A DNA stretch of 49,069 nt from an uncultured Rhodospira sp. (GCF_937138205.1 NZ_CAKZOT010000001.1:1-49069); one strand, 5' to 3'. Positions 32,890 through 42,353 are shown, counted from the stretch's first letter. The notes: generated by a model not told the origin, from the letters alone. Program-made: numbers and translations.

Positions 32890-34494
32890 TCAGGCCGGCG
32901 CCCCCAACGCCGCCGCCATCAGCGCCCGGGTGTAGTCCCGCTTCGGTGCGTCCAGAATCTCGGCGGCCGGGCCGGCCTCGACCACCACGCCGTCCTTCAT
33001 GACCAGGATGTCGTCGGCCAGCGCCCGCACCACGCGCAAATCGTGGCTGATGAACAGATAGCCCAGCCGGTGGCGGTCCTGGATGTCGCGCAGCAGGTCC
33101 ACGATCTGCGCCTGCACCGACACATCCAGCGCGCTCGTGGGCTCGTCCAGCACCAGAAAGCGCGGCTTCAGGGCCAGTGCCCGGGCGATGGCCACGCGCT
33201 GGCGCTGCCCGCCGGAGAATTCGTGCGGGTAGCGATGACGGCTGTCCGGGTCCAGGCCCACCTCGCGCAGGGCCTCGATCACCACGGCCTCGCGCGCGGC
33301 CTTGTCGCCGACGCGGTGGACCTCCAGCCCCTCGCCGACGATCTGGCCGATCGACAGGCGCGGGCTGAGCGAGCCGAACGGATCCTGGAACACCACCTGC
33401 ATCCGCCGCCGCAGGGGGCGCAGGGCGCGCGACTTCAGGCCGTCGATGCGGCCGGCCTCGAAGGTGATCGGCCCGTCGGAGGAGATCAGGCGCAGCAGCG
33501 CGAGCCCCAGCGTGGTCTTGCCGGAGCCGCTTTCACCCACCACGCCGACCGTGTGGCCCTCCTTCACGGCCAGGGTGACGCCGTCCACGGCCTTCACATG
33601 GCCGACGGTGCGGCGGATCACCCCCTTCTTGATGGGGAAGTGGACCTTCAGGCCAGTGGTCTCGACCACCGTTTCGGCATCGGCCGGCGGCGGCCGGGCC
33701 GCGCCCTTGGGTTCGGCGGCCATCAGCGCCCGGGTGTAGGGATGTTCCGGGCGGTCGAACAGATCGGCGACGGGGGCGTGCTCGACGATGCGGCCGTTCT
33801 GCATCACGCACACACGGTCGGCGATCCGCCGCACGATCGACAGATCGTGGGTGATGAACAGCATGGCCATGCCGAAGCGGTCGCGCAGATCGGCCAGCAG
33901 GTCGAGAATCTGCGCCTGGATGGTCACGTCCAGCGCCGTGGTGGGTTCGTCGGCGATCAGCAGGTCGGGCTCGTTGGCCAGGGCCATGGCGATCATCACC
34001 CGCTGGCGCTGCCCGCCCGAGAGCTCATGCGGCAGGGCGCCCAGGCGATCCGCCGCCTCCGGCAGCCCCACCAGCGACAGCAATTCCAGGATCCGCGCCC
34101 GCGCCGCCTGCCCGGTCAGGCCCTTGTGGACGGCCAGGATCTCGCCGATCTGCTTTTCGATGGAATGCAGCGGGTTCAGCGAGGTCATGGGCTCCTGAAA
34201 GATCATGGCCGCCGTGCCGCCGCGCATCCGGCGCAGGGTGGCGTCCGGCGCCGCCATCATCTCCGTCCCCGCCAGCCGGATCGACCCGGACGGGTGATGG
34301 GCGACGGGATAGGGCAACAGGCGCAGCACCGACAGCGCCGAGACCGACTTGCCGGAGCCGCTCTCACCCACCAGGGCCAGGGTCTCGCCGCGCCGGATGG
34401 AGAACGACACGCCCTTGACGGCCTCCACCGCGCGCGGCGGCTGGCCGAAGGTCACCGACAGATCGTTCACCTCCAGGACCGTTTCGCCCGCCAT
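32890..34494 (-). CDS. yejF: YejF-like double ATPase of a peptide ABC importer
   Basis: The 534-residue protein contains two complete ABC domains. The first (about 1-270) has GESGSGKSVSAL, LSGGQRQRVMIAMAL and IADEPTTALDV; the second (about 275-530) has [29 protein letters not shown] and VLDEPTSALDVS, each followed by the oligopeptide C-terminal tail (HPYTRALM, RDYTRALM). YejF-type fused ATPases power the YejABE oligopeptide/microcin C importer. The ATG lies just past the yejE stop, with a GGGGAAGG element; an upstream start 12 codons earlier is not favoured. Confidence 0.93.
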   Translation of the reverse strand: MAGETVLEVNDLSVTFGQPPRAVEAVKGVSFSIRRGETLALVGESGSGKSVSALSVLRLLPYPVAHHPSGSIRLAGTEMMAAPDATLRRMRGGTAAMIFQEPMTSLNPLHSIEKQIGEILAVHKGLTGQAARARILELLSLVGLPEAADRLGALPHELSGGQRQRVMIAMALANEPDLLIADEPTTALDVTIQAQILDLLADLRDRFGMAMLFITHDLSIVRRIADRVCVMQNGRIVEHAPVADLFDRPEHPYTRALMAAEPKGAARPPPADAETVVETTGLKVHFPIKKGVIRRTVGHVKAVDGVTLAVKEGHTVGVVGESGSGKTTLGLALLRLISSDGPITFEAGRIDGLKSRALRPLRRRMQVVFQDPFGSLSPRLSIGQIVGEGLEVHRVGDKAAREAVVIEALREVGLDPDSRHRYPHEFSGGQRQRVAIARALALKPRFLVLDEPTSALDVSVQAQIVDLLRDIQDRHRLGYLFISHDLRVVRALADDILVMKDGVVVEAGPAAEILDAPKRDYTRALMAAALGAPA

Positions 34495-34495
34495 C

Positions 34496-35587
34496 TCAGA
34501 CCTTCCCCTTGCGCGGGTCGAAGGCGTCACGCACCGCCTCGCCGATGAACACCAGAAGAGTGAGCATGACGGCGATCACCATGAAACTGGCGATGCCCAG
34601 CCACGGCGCCTGGAGGTTGTCCTTGCCCTGACGCAGCAGTTCGCCCAGCGACGGCGAGCCCGGCGGCAGGCCCAGCCCCAGGAAATCCAGCGAGGTCAGC
34701 GCCACCAGCGATCCGGCCAGGATGAACGGCAGGAAGGTCAGTGTCGCCACCATGGCGTTGGGCAGCACATGCTTGGCCATGACGAGGCCGTCCGACATGC
34801 CCAGCGCCTTGGCCGCCCGCACGTAATCGAAGTTGCGCGCGCGCAGGAACTCGGCCCGCACCACGCCCACCAGCGCCGTCCACGAGAACAGCATCAGCAC
34901 GATGAGCAGGGTCCAGAACCCCGGCACCAGCACCGACGAGACAATGATCAGGATGAACAGCTGCGGCAGCCCGGACCAGATCTCGATGAAGCGCTGAAAG
35001 AACAGGTCCAGCAGGCCGCCGAAATAGCCCTGCACCGCCCCCGCCGCCACGCCGATCACCGACGACAGCACCGTCAGCGCCAGCCCGAACAGCACGGACA
35101 GCCGGAAGCCGTAGATCAGTCGGGCGAGCACATCGCGCCCCTGATCGTCGGTGCCCAGCCAGTTCTCGGCGCTGGGCGGCGCGGGGGCCGGCACCGGCAG
35201 GTCCTGGTTGACCGTCTGGTACGAGAACCGCACCGGCGGCCAGACCATGAACCCCTTCGCCTCGATCAGGTCGGCCACGTAAGGGTCGCGATAGGCCGCC
35301 GGCGTCGGGAAATCACCGCCGAAGGTGGTTTCCGGGTAGTCCACCATGACAGGGACATAGGGCGCGCCGTCGTACCAGATGAACACGGGCCGGTCGTTGG
35401 CGATGAACTCGGCGAACAGGCTGAGCACGAACAGAACCAGGAACAGCCACAGCGACCAGAAGCCGCGCCGGTTGGCGCGGAAGTTGGCCAGCCGGCGCCG
35501 CCAGATGGGGTTGAGCCCGCGCCGGGGAGGCGCGTCGCCGGTCTTGGCGCCGGTGTCTGTGGCGGAAAGCGTCGCGCTGTCGGTCAT
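34496..35587 (-). CDS. yejE: YejE-like peptide ABC transporter permease
   Basis: The 363-residue DppC-type permease has an N-terminal basic cytosolic segment (LNPIWRRRLANFRANRRGFWSLWLF), one helix, a periplasmic loop (residues 65-160) and five further helices, with the coupling loop VRAAKALGMSDGLVMAKHVLPNAM. Extended periplasmic loops like this one (ETTFGGDFPTPAAYRDPYV) are typical of YejE. It lies after yejB, from which it is separated by 166 bases that contain a structured intergenic repeat. Confidence 0.92.
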   Translation of the reverse strand: MTDSATLSATDTGAKTGDAPPRRGLNPIWRRRLANFRANRRGFWSLWLFLVLFVLSLFAEFIANDRPVFIWYDGAPYVPVMVDYPETTFGGDFPTPAAYRDPYVADLIEAKGFMVWPPVRFSYQTVNQDLPVPAPAPPSAENWLGTDDQGRDVLARLIYGFRLSVLFGLALTVLSSVIGVAAGAVQGYFGGLLDLFFQRFIEIWSGLPQLFILIIVSSVLVPGFWTLLIVLMLFSWTALVGVVRAEFLRARNFDYVRAAKALGMSDGLVMAKHVLPNAMVATLTFLPFILAGSLVALTSLDFLGLGLPPGSPSLGELLRQGKDNLQAPWLGIASFMVIAVMLTLLVFIGEAVRDAFDPRKGKV

Positions 35588-35620
35588 GCGCTGTCAGACC
35601 CGTTCCATGGTGTTCGCTTC

Positions 35621-35721
35621 GTCATTGCGAGCCCGCATCGTCAGATGCGGGCGTGGCAATCCAGGGCGGATGGTGCGCCTCTTGCCCTGGATTGCTTCGT
35701 CGCTACGCTCCTCGCAATGAC
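35621..35721. repeat. Structured palindromic intergenic repeat, copy 1
   Basis: The 101-bp element is bounded by a perfect 11-bp inverted repeat, GTCATTGCGAG / CTCGCAATGAC. Inside are a second inverted repeat, GCAATCCAGGGC / GCCCTGGATTGC, and a side hairpin GCCCGCATC-GTCA-GATGCGGGC on the left arm. It lies inside the yej operon between yejB and yejE. A second copy with inverted arms is at 40064-40165. Confidence 0.85.
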
Positions 35722-35753
35722 GGCGCCAACGTTGCTCTTACCGCCCGCCCCCA

Positions 35754-36854
35754 TCACACCTCCCGGCTTTCGAAATCGATGCGCGGGTCGATGATGTGAT
35801 AGGTGATATCGCTCATCAGGTTCAGCACCAGCCCCAGCAGGCCGAACACATACAGCGTGCCGAACATCACCGGATAGTCGCGGTTGATCACCGCCTCGAA
35901 GCCCAGCAGGCCGAGCCCGTCCAGGCTGAAGATCACCTCGATCAGCAGCGAGCCGGTGAACAGCATGGAGACCAGCGCCGCCGGGAACCCCGCCACCACC
36001 AGCAGCATGGCGTTGCGGAACACGTGGCCATACAGCACGCGCCGCTCGGTCAGGCCCTTGGCCCGTGCGGTGATGACGTACTGCTTGTTGATCTCCTCCA
36101 GGAACGAGTTCTTGGTCAGCATGGTCAGGCTGGCGAAGCCGCCGATCACCATGGCCGTGACCGGCAGCGTCAGGTGCCAGGCATAGTCGGCGACCTGCTG
36201 CCACCACGTCAGGTCCTCCCAGTTGTCGGAGACCAGCCCGCGCAGGGGAAACAGGTCGAGAAAGCGCCCGCCGGCGAACAGCACGATCAGCAGAATGGCG
36301 AACAGGAACCCGGGCACGGCGTAGCCGATGATCACCGCCCAACTGGTGACCATGTCAAAGCGGCTGCCGTCGCGCACCGCCTTGGCGATGCCCAGCGGGA
36401 TGGAGACGAGGTAGATGATCAACGTCGACCACACGCCCAGCGACACCGACACCGGCATCTTCTCGGCGATCAACGCCAGAACGCCGGTGCTGCGGTAGTA
36501 GCTCTCCCCAAGGTCGAAGGTGGCGTAATCCACCACCATTTTCAGGTAGCGCTCGTGGATCGGCTTGTCGAAGCCGAACTGCTTCTCGATCTCGGCGATG
36601 AAGGCGGGGTCCAGCCCGCGCGCGCCCTGGTATTGGCTCTCGCCGCCGCCGGTGCCGGCGCCGCCGCCGGCCACCTCGCCGCCGGTGTTGCCGGAGATGG
36701 CCGCCGTGGCGTCCACCGCCGTCCCCTGGATTTCCGCCAACAACTGCTCGACCGGACCGCCAGGGGCGATCTGGACGATGAAGAAGTTGATGGTGATGAT
36801 CCCCAGCAGGGTCAGCGGGATCAGCAAGAGGCGGCGGACGATGTAGGCGAGCAT
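35754..36854 (-). CDS. yejB: YejB-like peptide ABC transporter permease
   Basis: The 366-residue DppB-type permease starts [19 protein letters not shown] first helix is followed by a periplasmic loop rich in Gly and Ala (about residues 30-110, longer than in DppB), then five helices and the coupling loop [24 protein letters not shown]. The [20 protein letters not shown] block is typical of the family. It is seven bases after yejA. Confidence 0.92.
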   Translation of the reverse strand: MLAYIVRRLLLIPLTLLGIITINFFIVQIAPGGPVEQLLAEIQGTAVDATAAISGNTGGEVAGGGAGTGGGESQYQGARGLDPAFIAEIEKQFGFDKPIHERYLKMVVDYATFDLGESYYRSTGVLALIAEKMPVSVSLGVWSTLIIYLVSIPLGIAKAVRDGSRFDMVTSWAVIIGYAVPGFLFAILLIVLFAGGRFLDLFPLRGLVSDNWEDLTWWQQVADYAWHLTLPVTAMVIGGFASLTMLTKNSFLEEINKQYVITARAKGLTERRVLYGHVFRNAMLLVVAGFPAALVSMLFTGSLLIEVIFSLDGLGLLGFEAVINRDYPVMFGTLYVFGLLGLVLNLMSDITYHIIDPRIDFESREV

Positions 36855-36861
36855 GGCCGGA

Positions 36862-38694
36862 TCACCGCGGCTCGAGGATCCCGGCCGCCTGCAAGGCGGC
36901 GTCCTTGTCCGGGTCGATCCACCAGGTCAGGACCGACGGGCCGGCATCCGGCACCACCTCCGGATAGCCGAACCGGTTCCAGAACACCAGCCGGTCGGAT
37001 TCGCTATGGTAATGCGGCACCAAGTAGAAGGTCCACTGCAGCACGCGGTCCAGCGCCTGGCAGGCGGCGACCAGATCGTCGCGGCTGTGGGCGGCGATGA
37101 TCTCGCCGACCAGCGCGTCGACCACGGGGTTCGAGATCCCGGCCAGGTTGCGGCTGCCCTCGACGTCCGCCGTTTCGCTGCCCCAATACTCGCGCTGTTC
37201 GTTGCCGGGGCTGTCCGACTGCGCCCAGATGGCCGAGATCATGTCGAAGTCGAAGGTGTTGGCTCGGTTGGTGAACTGCGCCGTGTCAACGACCCGGACG
37301 TTGGCCTTCGCGCCCAGGCGTTCCAGGTTCTGCACGTAGGGCAGCGCCAGGCGCTCCAGGGACGGGCTGCTCAACAGGATTTCGAAATCCAAGGTCTGAC
37401 CCGTCTCACTGTGGGTCATGACGCCGTCCACGATCTCCCAGCCGGCCTCGCGCAGGATGCCCAGCCCCTTGCGCAGGTTGGGACGGATCTCGCCCGGCAC
37501 CTCGACCGAGGGCGGGTTGTATTCCTCGGTGAACAGGCGCGGCGGCAGTTGGTCGCGGAACGGCTCCAGCAGGGCCAGTTCGGCACCCTCCGGCACGCCG
37601 GTGGCGGCCAGTTCGCTGTTGTCGAAGTTGCCACGGGTGCGGACGTACTGGCCATAGAACAGGTTCTGGTTGGCCCAGGCGAAGTCGAAGGCATAGGCCA
37701 CCGCCTCGCGCACCGCCGGATCGTCGAACGGCGGACGGCGCATGTTCATCACGAAGCCCTGGGTCGGCGCGATGCGATCATGCGGCACGTCGCGCTTGAC
37801 CAGGTGGCCGGCGTCCAGCGCCTCGCCCTGGTAAGCGGTGGCCCACACCTTGGCGATGTTCTCGGAGCGGAAATCGTACTCGCCGGCCTTCAGGGCCTCC
37901 ACGGCCACGGTGGCGTCGCGGTAGTAGTCGTACTGGATGGCATCGAAGTTGTGGAACCCCGCCCGCGTCGGCAGATCGGCGGCCCAGTAGTCCTTCACCC
38001 GCTCGTAGCGGATGAAGCGGCCGGCCTCGAAATCGCCGATGCGGTAGGGGCCGCTGCCGACCGGCGGCTCCAGGGTGGTATCGGCGAAATCTCGCCCCTC
38101 CCAATAGTGCTTCGCCAGCACCGGCAACTGGCCCAGGATCAGCGGCAGTTCCCGGTTCATGTTGGTGGAGAAGGTGAACTTCACCGTGTGATCGTCCAGC
38201 GCCTCCGCCTCGGCCACGTCGGCGTAGTAGAACCGGTAGAGGGGCGCGCCGTCCGTGCGCAGCACGTCGAAGCTGAACAGCACGTCCTCGGCCGTGATCG
38301 GATGGCCGTCATGAAAGCGCGCGTCCGGGTTCAGGTGGAAGATCGCCCACGAGCGGTCGTCGGGCGTCTCCAGGCTCTCCGCCACCAGCGCGTAGTGGGT
38401 GAACGGCTCGTCGGATGAGGCGGTCATCAGGGTGTCGTGCATCAGGCCCAGGCCGATCGCCGAGCGCCCCTTGATGGTGAACGGGTTGAGCGTGTCGAAC
38501 CCGCCCACCCAGGCGAGGCGCAGGAGGCCGCCCTTCGGCGCGTTCGGGTTGACGTAGTCGAAATGCGTGAACTCCGGCCCGTACTTGGGCGCGCCGTGCA
38601 TGGCGATGGCGTGGGCGGGCTCGGCCAGCGCCGGCCGCACGAACAGCGCGAGGCACAGGGCCAGGAAGCAGGCGACGGAACCGGAACGGCGCAT
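36862..38694 (-). CDS. yejA: YejA-like peptide-binding protein
   Basis: The 610-residue precursor has a signal peptide ([18 protein letters not shown], cleavage after ALA). The mature family-5 binding protein begins [21 protein letters not shown]-type sequence and contains [21 protein letters not shown], the [10 protein letters not shown] motif, PVGSGPYRI and a C-terminal WYWIDP-like segment ([10 protein letters not shown]). In the Yej system it captures oligopeptides in the periplasm. A GGAG lies before ATG 38694; the open frame extends 21 codons upstream without conservation. It is the first gene of yejABEF. Confidence 0.92.
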   Translation of the reverse strand: MRRSGSVACFLALCLALFVRPALAEPAHAIAMHGAPKYGPEFTHFDYVNPNAPKGGLLRLAWVGGFDTLNPFTIKGRSAIGLGLMHDTLMTASSDEPFTHYALVAESLETPDDRSWAIFHLNPDARFHDGHPITAEDVLFSFDVLRTDGAPLYRFYYADVAEAEALDDHTVKFTFSTNMNRELPLILGQLPVLAKHYWEGRDFADTTLEPPVGSGPYRIGDFEAGRFIRYERVKDYWAADLPTRAGFHNFDAIQYDYYRDATVAVEALKAGEYDFRSENIAKVWATAYQGEALDAGHLVKRDVPHDRIAPTQGFVMNMRRPPFDDPAVREAVAYAFDFAWANQNLFYGQYVRTRGNFDNSELAATGVPEGAELALLEPFRDQLPPRLFTEEYNPPSVEVPGEIRPNLRKGLGILREAGWEIVDGVMTHSETGQTLDFEILLSSPSLERLALPYVQNLERLGAKANVRVVDTAQFTNRANTFDFDMISAIWAQSDSPGNEQREYWGSETADVEGSRNLAGISNPVVDALVGEIIAAHSRDDLVAACQALDRVLQWTFYLVPHYHSESDRLVFWNRFGYPEVVPDAGPSVLTWWIDPDKDAALQAAGILEPR

Positions 38695-38903
38695 GGGGAG
38701 AGACTCCGATAGGACGACGGAACAGGATCGTTGCCCCAGATACTGCGGGCATGGCATGGCGCGATCAAGGGATGGAAACCGACGCCCGCCGATGCAGCGG
38801 TTCCAATTCGGCGCGATCGCCTCTAGGATGCCCGCCGTTTTGGCGGGGAACTCGGCCCCGTTTCGCTTCGCTGAACCGACTCACCACCGAAAGGACCTGC
38901 TTC

Positions 38904-39929
38904 ATGACTGCGCCGCGCTACGACGTTGTCGCCATCGGCAACGCCATCGTCGACGTCATCGCCCATGCCGACGACGCCTTTCTGGGGCGCCACGACATGC
39001 ACAAGGGCGGCATGATGCTGATCGACAAGGATCGGGCAGCCGTGCTGTACGAGTCGATGGGGCCGGGCATCGAGAGTTCCGGGGGCTCCGCCGCCAACAC
39101 CGTGGCCGGCCTGGCCTCGCTGGGCGCCCGGGCGGCCTTTGTCGGCAAGGTGGCCGACGATCAGTTGGGCCGCATTTTCCGCCACGACATCACGGCGATC
39201 GGCGCCCACTACGACACCGCGCCCCTGAACGGTCAGGCCGGCAACGACGCGCTGGACAAAAGCACCGCGCGCTGTCTGATCCTGGTGACGCCGGACGGCC
39301 AGCGCACCATGAACACCTACCTCGGCGCCTGCACCGCGCTGGGGCCGGACGACATCGACGAGGCGCTGTTCGCCAGCGGCCTGATCACCTACATCGAAGG
39401 CTATCTGTGGGACGAGCCGCGCGCCAAGGACGCCATCGTCAAGGCCGCCGCAGCCGCGCGCGAGGCCGGCCGCAAGGTGGCCCTGACCCTCTCGGACAGC
39501 TTCTGCGTCGATCGGCATCGGGAGACGTTCATCGAGCTGACCAGCGGCTTCGTCAACCTGCTGTTCGCCAACGAGGCGGAGATCCTGTCGCTGTATCAGA
39601 CGGAGGACTTCGACGAGGCGCTGGCGCGCGTCAAGGGCCACGCCGACATCGCCGCCATCACGCGCAGCGAAAAAGGCTCGGTGGTGCTGGCCGGCGACGA
39701 GGTGATCACCGTGCCGGCCGAGCCGGTGGAGAAGGTGGTCGACACCACCGGGGCGGGCGACCTGTACGCCGCCGGCTTCCTGCGCGGCCTGACCAGCGGC
39801 CACGCTCTGGCCGATTGCGCCCGCATGGGGCACGTGTGCGCGGCCGAGATCATCAGCCACTTCGGCCCGCGCCCGGAGGTCGCTTCCCTGGCCGACCTGG
39901 TCAGCGAGCGCATGGGCCGGGCGGCGTAG
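38904..39929 (+). CDS. PfkB-family kinase, adenosine-kinase-like
   Basis: The 341-residue protein has both PfkB signatures: GGSAANTVAGLASLG near residue 53 and DTTGAGDLYAAGFLRGL near 280-297, where the Asp before AGF-like segment is the catalytic base. The N-terminus YDVVAIGNAIVDVIA and MNTYLGACTAL are shared with the alphaproteobacterial proteins annotated as adenosine kinase. It would phosphorylate a nucleoside or sugar hydroxyl with ATP. AAGGA precedes ATG 38904. The gene is monocistronic, divergent from yejA, with repeat-rich DNA after it. Confidence 0.88.
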   Translation: MTAPRYDVVAIGNAIVDVIAHADDAFLGRHDMHKGGMMLIDKDRAAVLYESMGPGIESSGGSAANTVAGLASLGARAAFVGKVADDQLGRIFRHDITAIGAHYDTAPLNGQAGNDALDKSTARCLILVTPDGQRTMNTYLGACTALGPDDIDEALFASGLITYIEGYLWDEPRAKDAIVKAAAAAREAGRKVALTLSDSFCVDRHRETFIELTSGFVNLLFANEAEILSLYQTEDFDEALARVKGHADIAAITRSEKGSVVLAGDEVITVPAEPVEKVVDTTGAGDLYAAGFLRGLTSGHALADCARMGHVCAAEIISHFGPRPEVASLADLVSERMGRAA

Positions 39930-39991
39930 GGCTCCGTCTCCCTGAGGCCTATGATATTCCCACGTCTCCGCCCGTGTTCCCGCGAGCCGAC

Positions 39992-40014
39992 GGGGTGGGA
40001 TCAGACCCCACCCC
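39992..40014 (+). terminator. GC-rich hairpin after the PfkB gene
   Basis: GGGGTGGG pairs with CCCACCCC over a seven-base loop, 62 bases past the kinase stop. There is no T-run, so it could be a weak terminator or part of a dispersed GC-rich repeat. Confidence 0.35.
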
Positions 40015-40063
40015 AACCCTCCCCGTAAACGTCTATTTGAGTCACACAACTGTGTTTCCGTTT

Positions 40064-40165
40064 GTCATTGCGAGGAACGAAGTGACGAAGCAATCCAGGG
40101 CGGATAATTGCGTTTTGTGCCCTGGATTGCTTCACCCTCGTCTTGCGACGAGGGTTCGCAATGAC
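40064..40165. repeat. Structured palindromic intergenic repeat, copy 2
   Basis: The 102-bp element is bounded by GTCATTGCGA / TCGCAATGAC and has the same inner repeat GCAATCCAGGGC / GCCCTGGATTGC. Its side hairpin is on the right arm (ACCCTCGTC-TTGC-GACGAGGGT), the mirror position of copy 1, and differs in sequence but keeps nine paired positions. It lies in the 438-base spacer 39930-40367, where no gene was seen. Confidence 0.85.
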
Positions 40166-40273
40166 GAGTCACGTCGTCGCGCGAGCGAAGAACCGCCGCT
40201 TCGGCGGGAAAAAGTGTGACTCGGATAGCCATTTCATGGGGAGGGAGTCCGGCCGGCACACACCGCTCGGATT

Positions 40274-40295
40274 CCTCCCCCATTCATGGGGGAGG
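40274..40295. repeat. CT/GA-rich hairpin
   Basis: CCTCCCCCA-TTCA-TGGGGGAGG is a perfect 9-bp hairpin about 70 bases beyond the CULT gene's stop (minus strand). It is followed by further G-rich runs and is probably part of a dispersed intergenic repeat; a terminator role is possible. Confidence 0.4.
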
Positions 40296-40367
40296 TCGGG
40301 AGGGGGGGCAGGCAGAAGACAGCGGCGTTGGATGTGTGCGACCCCTATGACCCCAGAGGCGGGGCCG

Positions 40368-40709
40368 TCACCCCTCGTCCTCCCCGCCCGTTTCCACCAA
40401 ACGGTCGAGGATCAGGGCGTGGAACGCGCCTGATCCACTGACCGGCCGGAACAGCCAGCCCAGGTGCCGGCCGCAGGCCGCGCACACCGTCACCGTCCAG
40501 GTGTGGCCCGGAAACCACGTGAACTGGTCGCTGCGGGGTCCGACCGGCCGCACGCCGGGCGCTTCGGCGAAACAGCCGATGCGAAACAGCACCCCGGCGG
40601 GGTTGAAGACGTGGTGTTCGTGGGCGTCGCGGACCGAAATGGCCTGCGCCGGCGTGGTCACCTCGGCCCCACACGCCCGGCAGCACAGGACCACCCGGCG
40701 GCGAGCCAT
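40368..40709 (-). CDS. Single-domain CULT (cereblon-like) protein
   Basis: The 113-residue protein is a stand-alone CULT domain like the bacterial cereblon homologue of Magnetospirillum gryphiswaldense. Zinc ligands are Cys10/Cys13 (CRAC) and Cys76/Cys79 (CAAC). The aromatic cage that binds thalidomide-like cyclic imides is intact: Trp65 and Trp71 (WFPGHTW), Trp85 and Phe87 (HLGWLF), with spacings of 6, 14 and 2 identical to that protein. The fourth position is Phe, as in human cereblon. HEHHVFNPAGVLFRIGCF is also shared. There is no signal peptide. The natural ligand and role in bacteria are not established. It lies 100 bases after the HIT gene on the same strand. Confidence 0.88.
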   Translation of the reverse strand: MARRRVVLCCRACGAEVTTPAQAISVRDAHEHHVFNPAGVLFRIGCFAEAPGVRPVGPRSDQFTWFPGHTWTVTVCAACGRHLGWLFRPVSGSGAFHALILDRLVETGGEDEG

Positions 40710-40809
40710 CGGCTCGCCCACCTCGGATGCCGGCGCGGCTCCGCCACCAGGTGCCGGGGTCGGTGCCTCGCGCAGGTGCGTGCCGGGGTGCGGGTGGAGC
40801 GTCAGGCCG

Positions 40810-41178
40810 CTACTCCTTCGCCTTTGCCACCATGCGGCCGAGCGGGCGGCCGGCGAAGACGTGCAGGTGCAGGTGCGGCACCTCCTGGTTCGCGTTGGCG
40901 CCGGCGTTGGACAGCACGCGGTAGCCCTCCTCGACCGCCCCGGCCTGCTTGGCGACGGTGCCGACGGCGCGCACCAGGGCGGCGATCTCGGCGTCGCTGG
41001 CGCGTTCGCTGAAGTCGGTCCAACTCACGTACGGGCCTTTCGGCACCACCAGGACATGGGTCGGTGTCTGGGGATTGATGTCGTTGAAGGCCAGGGTGTG
41101 CTCGTCCTCGTACACCTTGTCGCACGGGATTTCGCCGCGCAGGATCTTGGCGAAGATATTGTTCGGATCATAGGCCAT
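40810..41178 (-). CDS. HIT-family nucleotide hydrolase (HINT type)
   Basis: The 122-residue protein has NIFAKILRGEIPCDKVYEDE at the N-terminus, HVLVVPK, and the catalytic triad HLHLH (His102, 104, 106) followed by VFAGRPLG. HINT proteins hydrolyse AMP-linked phosphoramidates in the cytoplasm. The start MAYDPNN is supported by GGAGG about 12 bases upstream; 28 extra upstream codons are unlikely. It lies between the OmpA-lipoprotein terminator and the CULT gene and could be co-transcribed with the latter. Confidence 0.93.
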   Translation of the reverse strand: MAYDPNNIFAKILRGEIPCDKVYEDEHTLAFNDINPQTPTHVLVVPKGPYVSWTDFSERASDAEIAALVRAVGTVAKQAGAVEEGYRVLSNAGANANQEVPHLHLHVFAGRPLGRMVAKAKE

Positions 41179-41228
41179 GGGCGGGGACCTCCGGCACACG
41201 GAAACGGTTCGGGGATGAGGCGGACAGG

Positions 41229-41259
41229 AAAACGGCGCGCCGGAGGGTCCGACGCGCCG
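41229..41259 (-). terminator. Rho-independent terminator of the OmpA lipoprotein gene
   Basis: On the minus strand an 11-bp stem (CGGCGCGTCGG with CCGGCGCGCCG, one G-T pair) with a five-base loop is followed directly by TTTTCCT. It lies 59 bases after the lipoprotein stop and before the HIT gene. Confidence 0.8.
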
Positions 41260-41317
41260 CAATCCGTCAGGTTGAGCGCCGCAACAGGGCAGCCCGGAAC
41301 CAGACCCGGACGGGGTC

Positions 41318-42133
41318 TTAGTTCTGGAACATGACCTCCACGCGACGGTTCATCTGCTCGACGGTACCGTCCGGAGTCGGAACCATCAGGCGTTCTTCAC
41401 CGTAGGCTTCAAGCTGCATGACCTCGGAGGCGATACCGCGAGCGGCCAGGGCGCGCGAGACGCTTTCGGCACGCCGTTGCGACAGCACCACGTTGTAGTC
41501 GCTCGGGCCGCTGGTGTCGGTGTGGCCGACGACCAGCACGCGCGGCGGCACGACCTGCTGGTACTCGGCGGCGACCGTGTCCAGGGTGGCCATGGCTTCC
41601 GCGTCCAGCTGCGAGGAATCCAGATCGAAGTAAACCACGTACGGCTCCGCCGGCATCGGCGGTGTCTTCAGCTGGTTGATGGCGATCTGGAAGTTCTGCT
41701 TGCAGGCGGCGATGTCGTCGGGCTGACGGTCCTCTTCCGCTTCCTGCATCCAGCAGTCGAACATCGCCTGGGCCTTGGCGGCGACCGGCGGGTTGGCCTG
41801 GGCGGCGCCCTGGTTCATCACCGTCATCAGCTCGGCGCGGGCGGCCGTCAACTCGTCGGCGTACTTGGCGGGAATGGCCCGCTCGTCCATGGTGGTTGGC
41901 GCCACGGCGTCGCCCATGGCGGCGGCCTTCGCCTTGGCGACGAAGTACGCGGTGTCGGGCCAATCGCCTTCGCCGCGCTCGTTGGCGGCAAGCTCGGCGT
42001 ATTCACTCTGCAGGGCGGCCTGGAACGGGCTGCCCATGTTTTCCATGCTCTGGGCGCCTTCCACGTCCCACTTGTTGGCGCAAGCGGACAGGAGGCCGGC
42101 CGCAGCAATCGCGACGATCACCTTCTTGTACAT
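41318..42133 (-). CDS. OmpA-family outer-membrane lipoprotein
   Basis: The 271-residue precursor has a lipoprotein signal (GLLSAC, lipidated Cys18). Residues 20-150 are Ala- and Glu-rich and mostly helical. The C-terminal OmpA peptidoglycan-binding domain includes VVYFDLDSSQLDAEA, VVGHTDTSG and LSQRRAESVSRALAARGI, ending NRRVEVMF. The family anchors the outer membrane to peptidoglycan. It lacks the compact Pal N-terminus and any tol-operon context, so Pal itself is not indicated. It has a strong terminator and its own promoter region, shared with the divergent rlmN. Confidence 0.9.
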   Translation of the reverse strand: MYKKVIVAIAAAGLLSACANKWDVEGAQSMENMGSPFQAALQSEYAELAANERGEGDWPDTAYFVAKAKAAAMGDAVAPTTMDERAIPAKYADELTAARAELMTVMNQGAAQANPPVAAKAQAMFDCWMQEAEEDRQPDDIAACKQNFQIAINQLKTPPMPAEPYVVYFDLDSSQLDAEAMATLDTVAAEYQQVVPPRVLVVGHTDTSGPSDYNVVLSQRRAESVSRALAARGIASEVMQLEAYGEERLMVPTPDGTVEQMNRRVEVMFQN

Positions 42134-42312
42134 TTAGGCATCTCCTCCATCACCTGATCAGATGGTCAGCCGCATTTGCAAGGTTGCGACCGATCCCCAT
42201 AAAATGACAAACACATACCCCGCACACCGTCAACGGGCCAGCCCACGAGACCATGGGATGCCGTGACGCCGTGACCATATTGCCGCACCGACGTGACGGC
42301 ACGACCCCTGTG

Positions 42313-42353
42313 TTTCCGGTATAGCGAAAAACACACGCCTTTGGTACCGGAAA
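42313..42353 (+). promoter_or_regulatory. Widely spaced inverted repeat upstream of rlmN
   Basis: TTTCCGGTA (42313-42321) and TACCGGAAA (42345-42353) form a perfect 9-bp inverted repeat with 23 bases between, about 95 bases before rlmN. A TATAGC at 42319-42324 overlaps the left arm and could be a -10. The remainder of the 312-base spacer 42134-42445 between the lipoprotein gene and rlmN holds no gene I can support. Confidence 0.35.
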
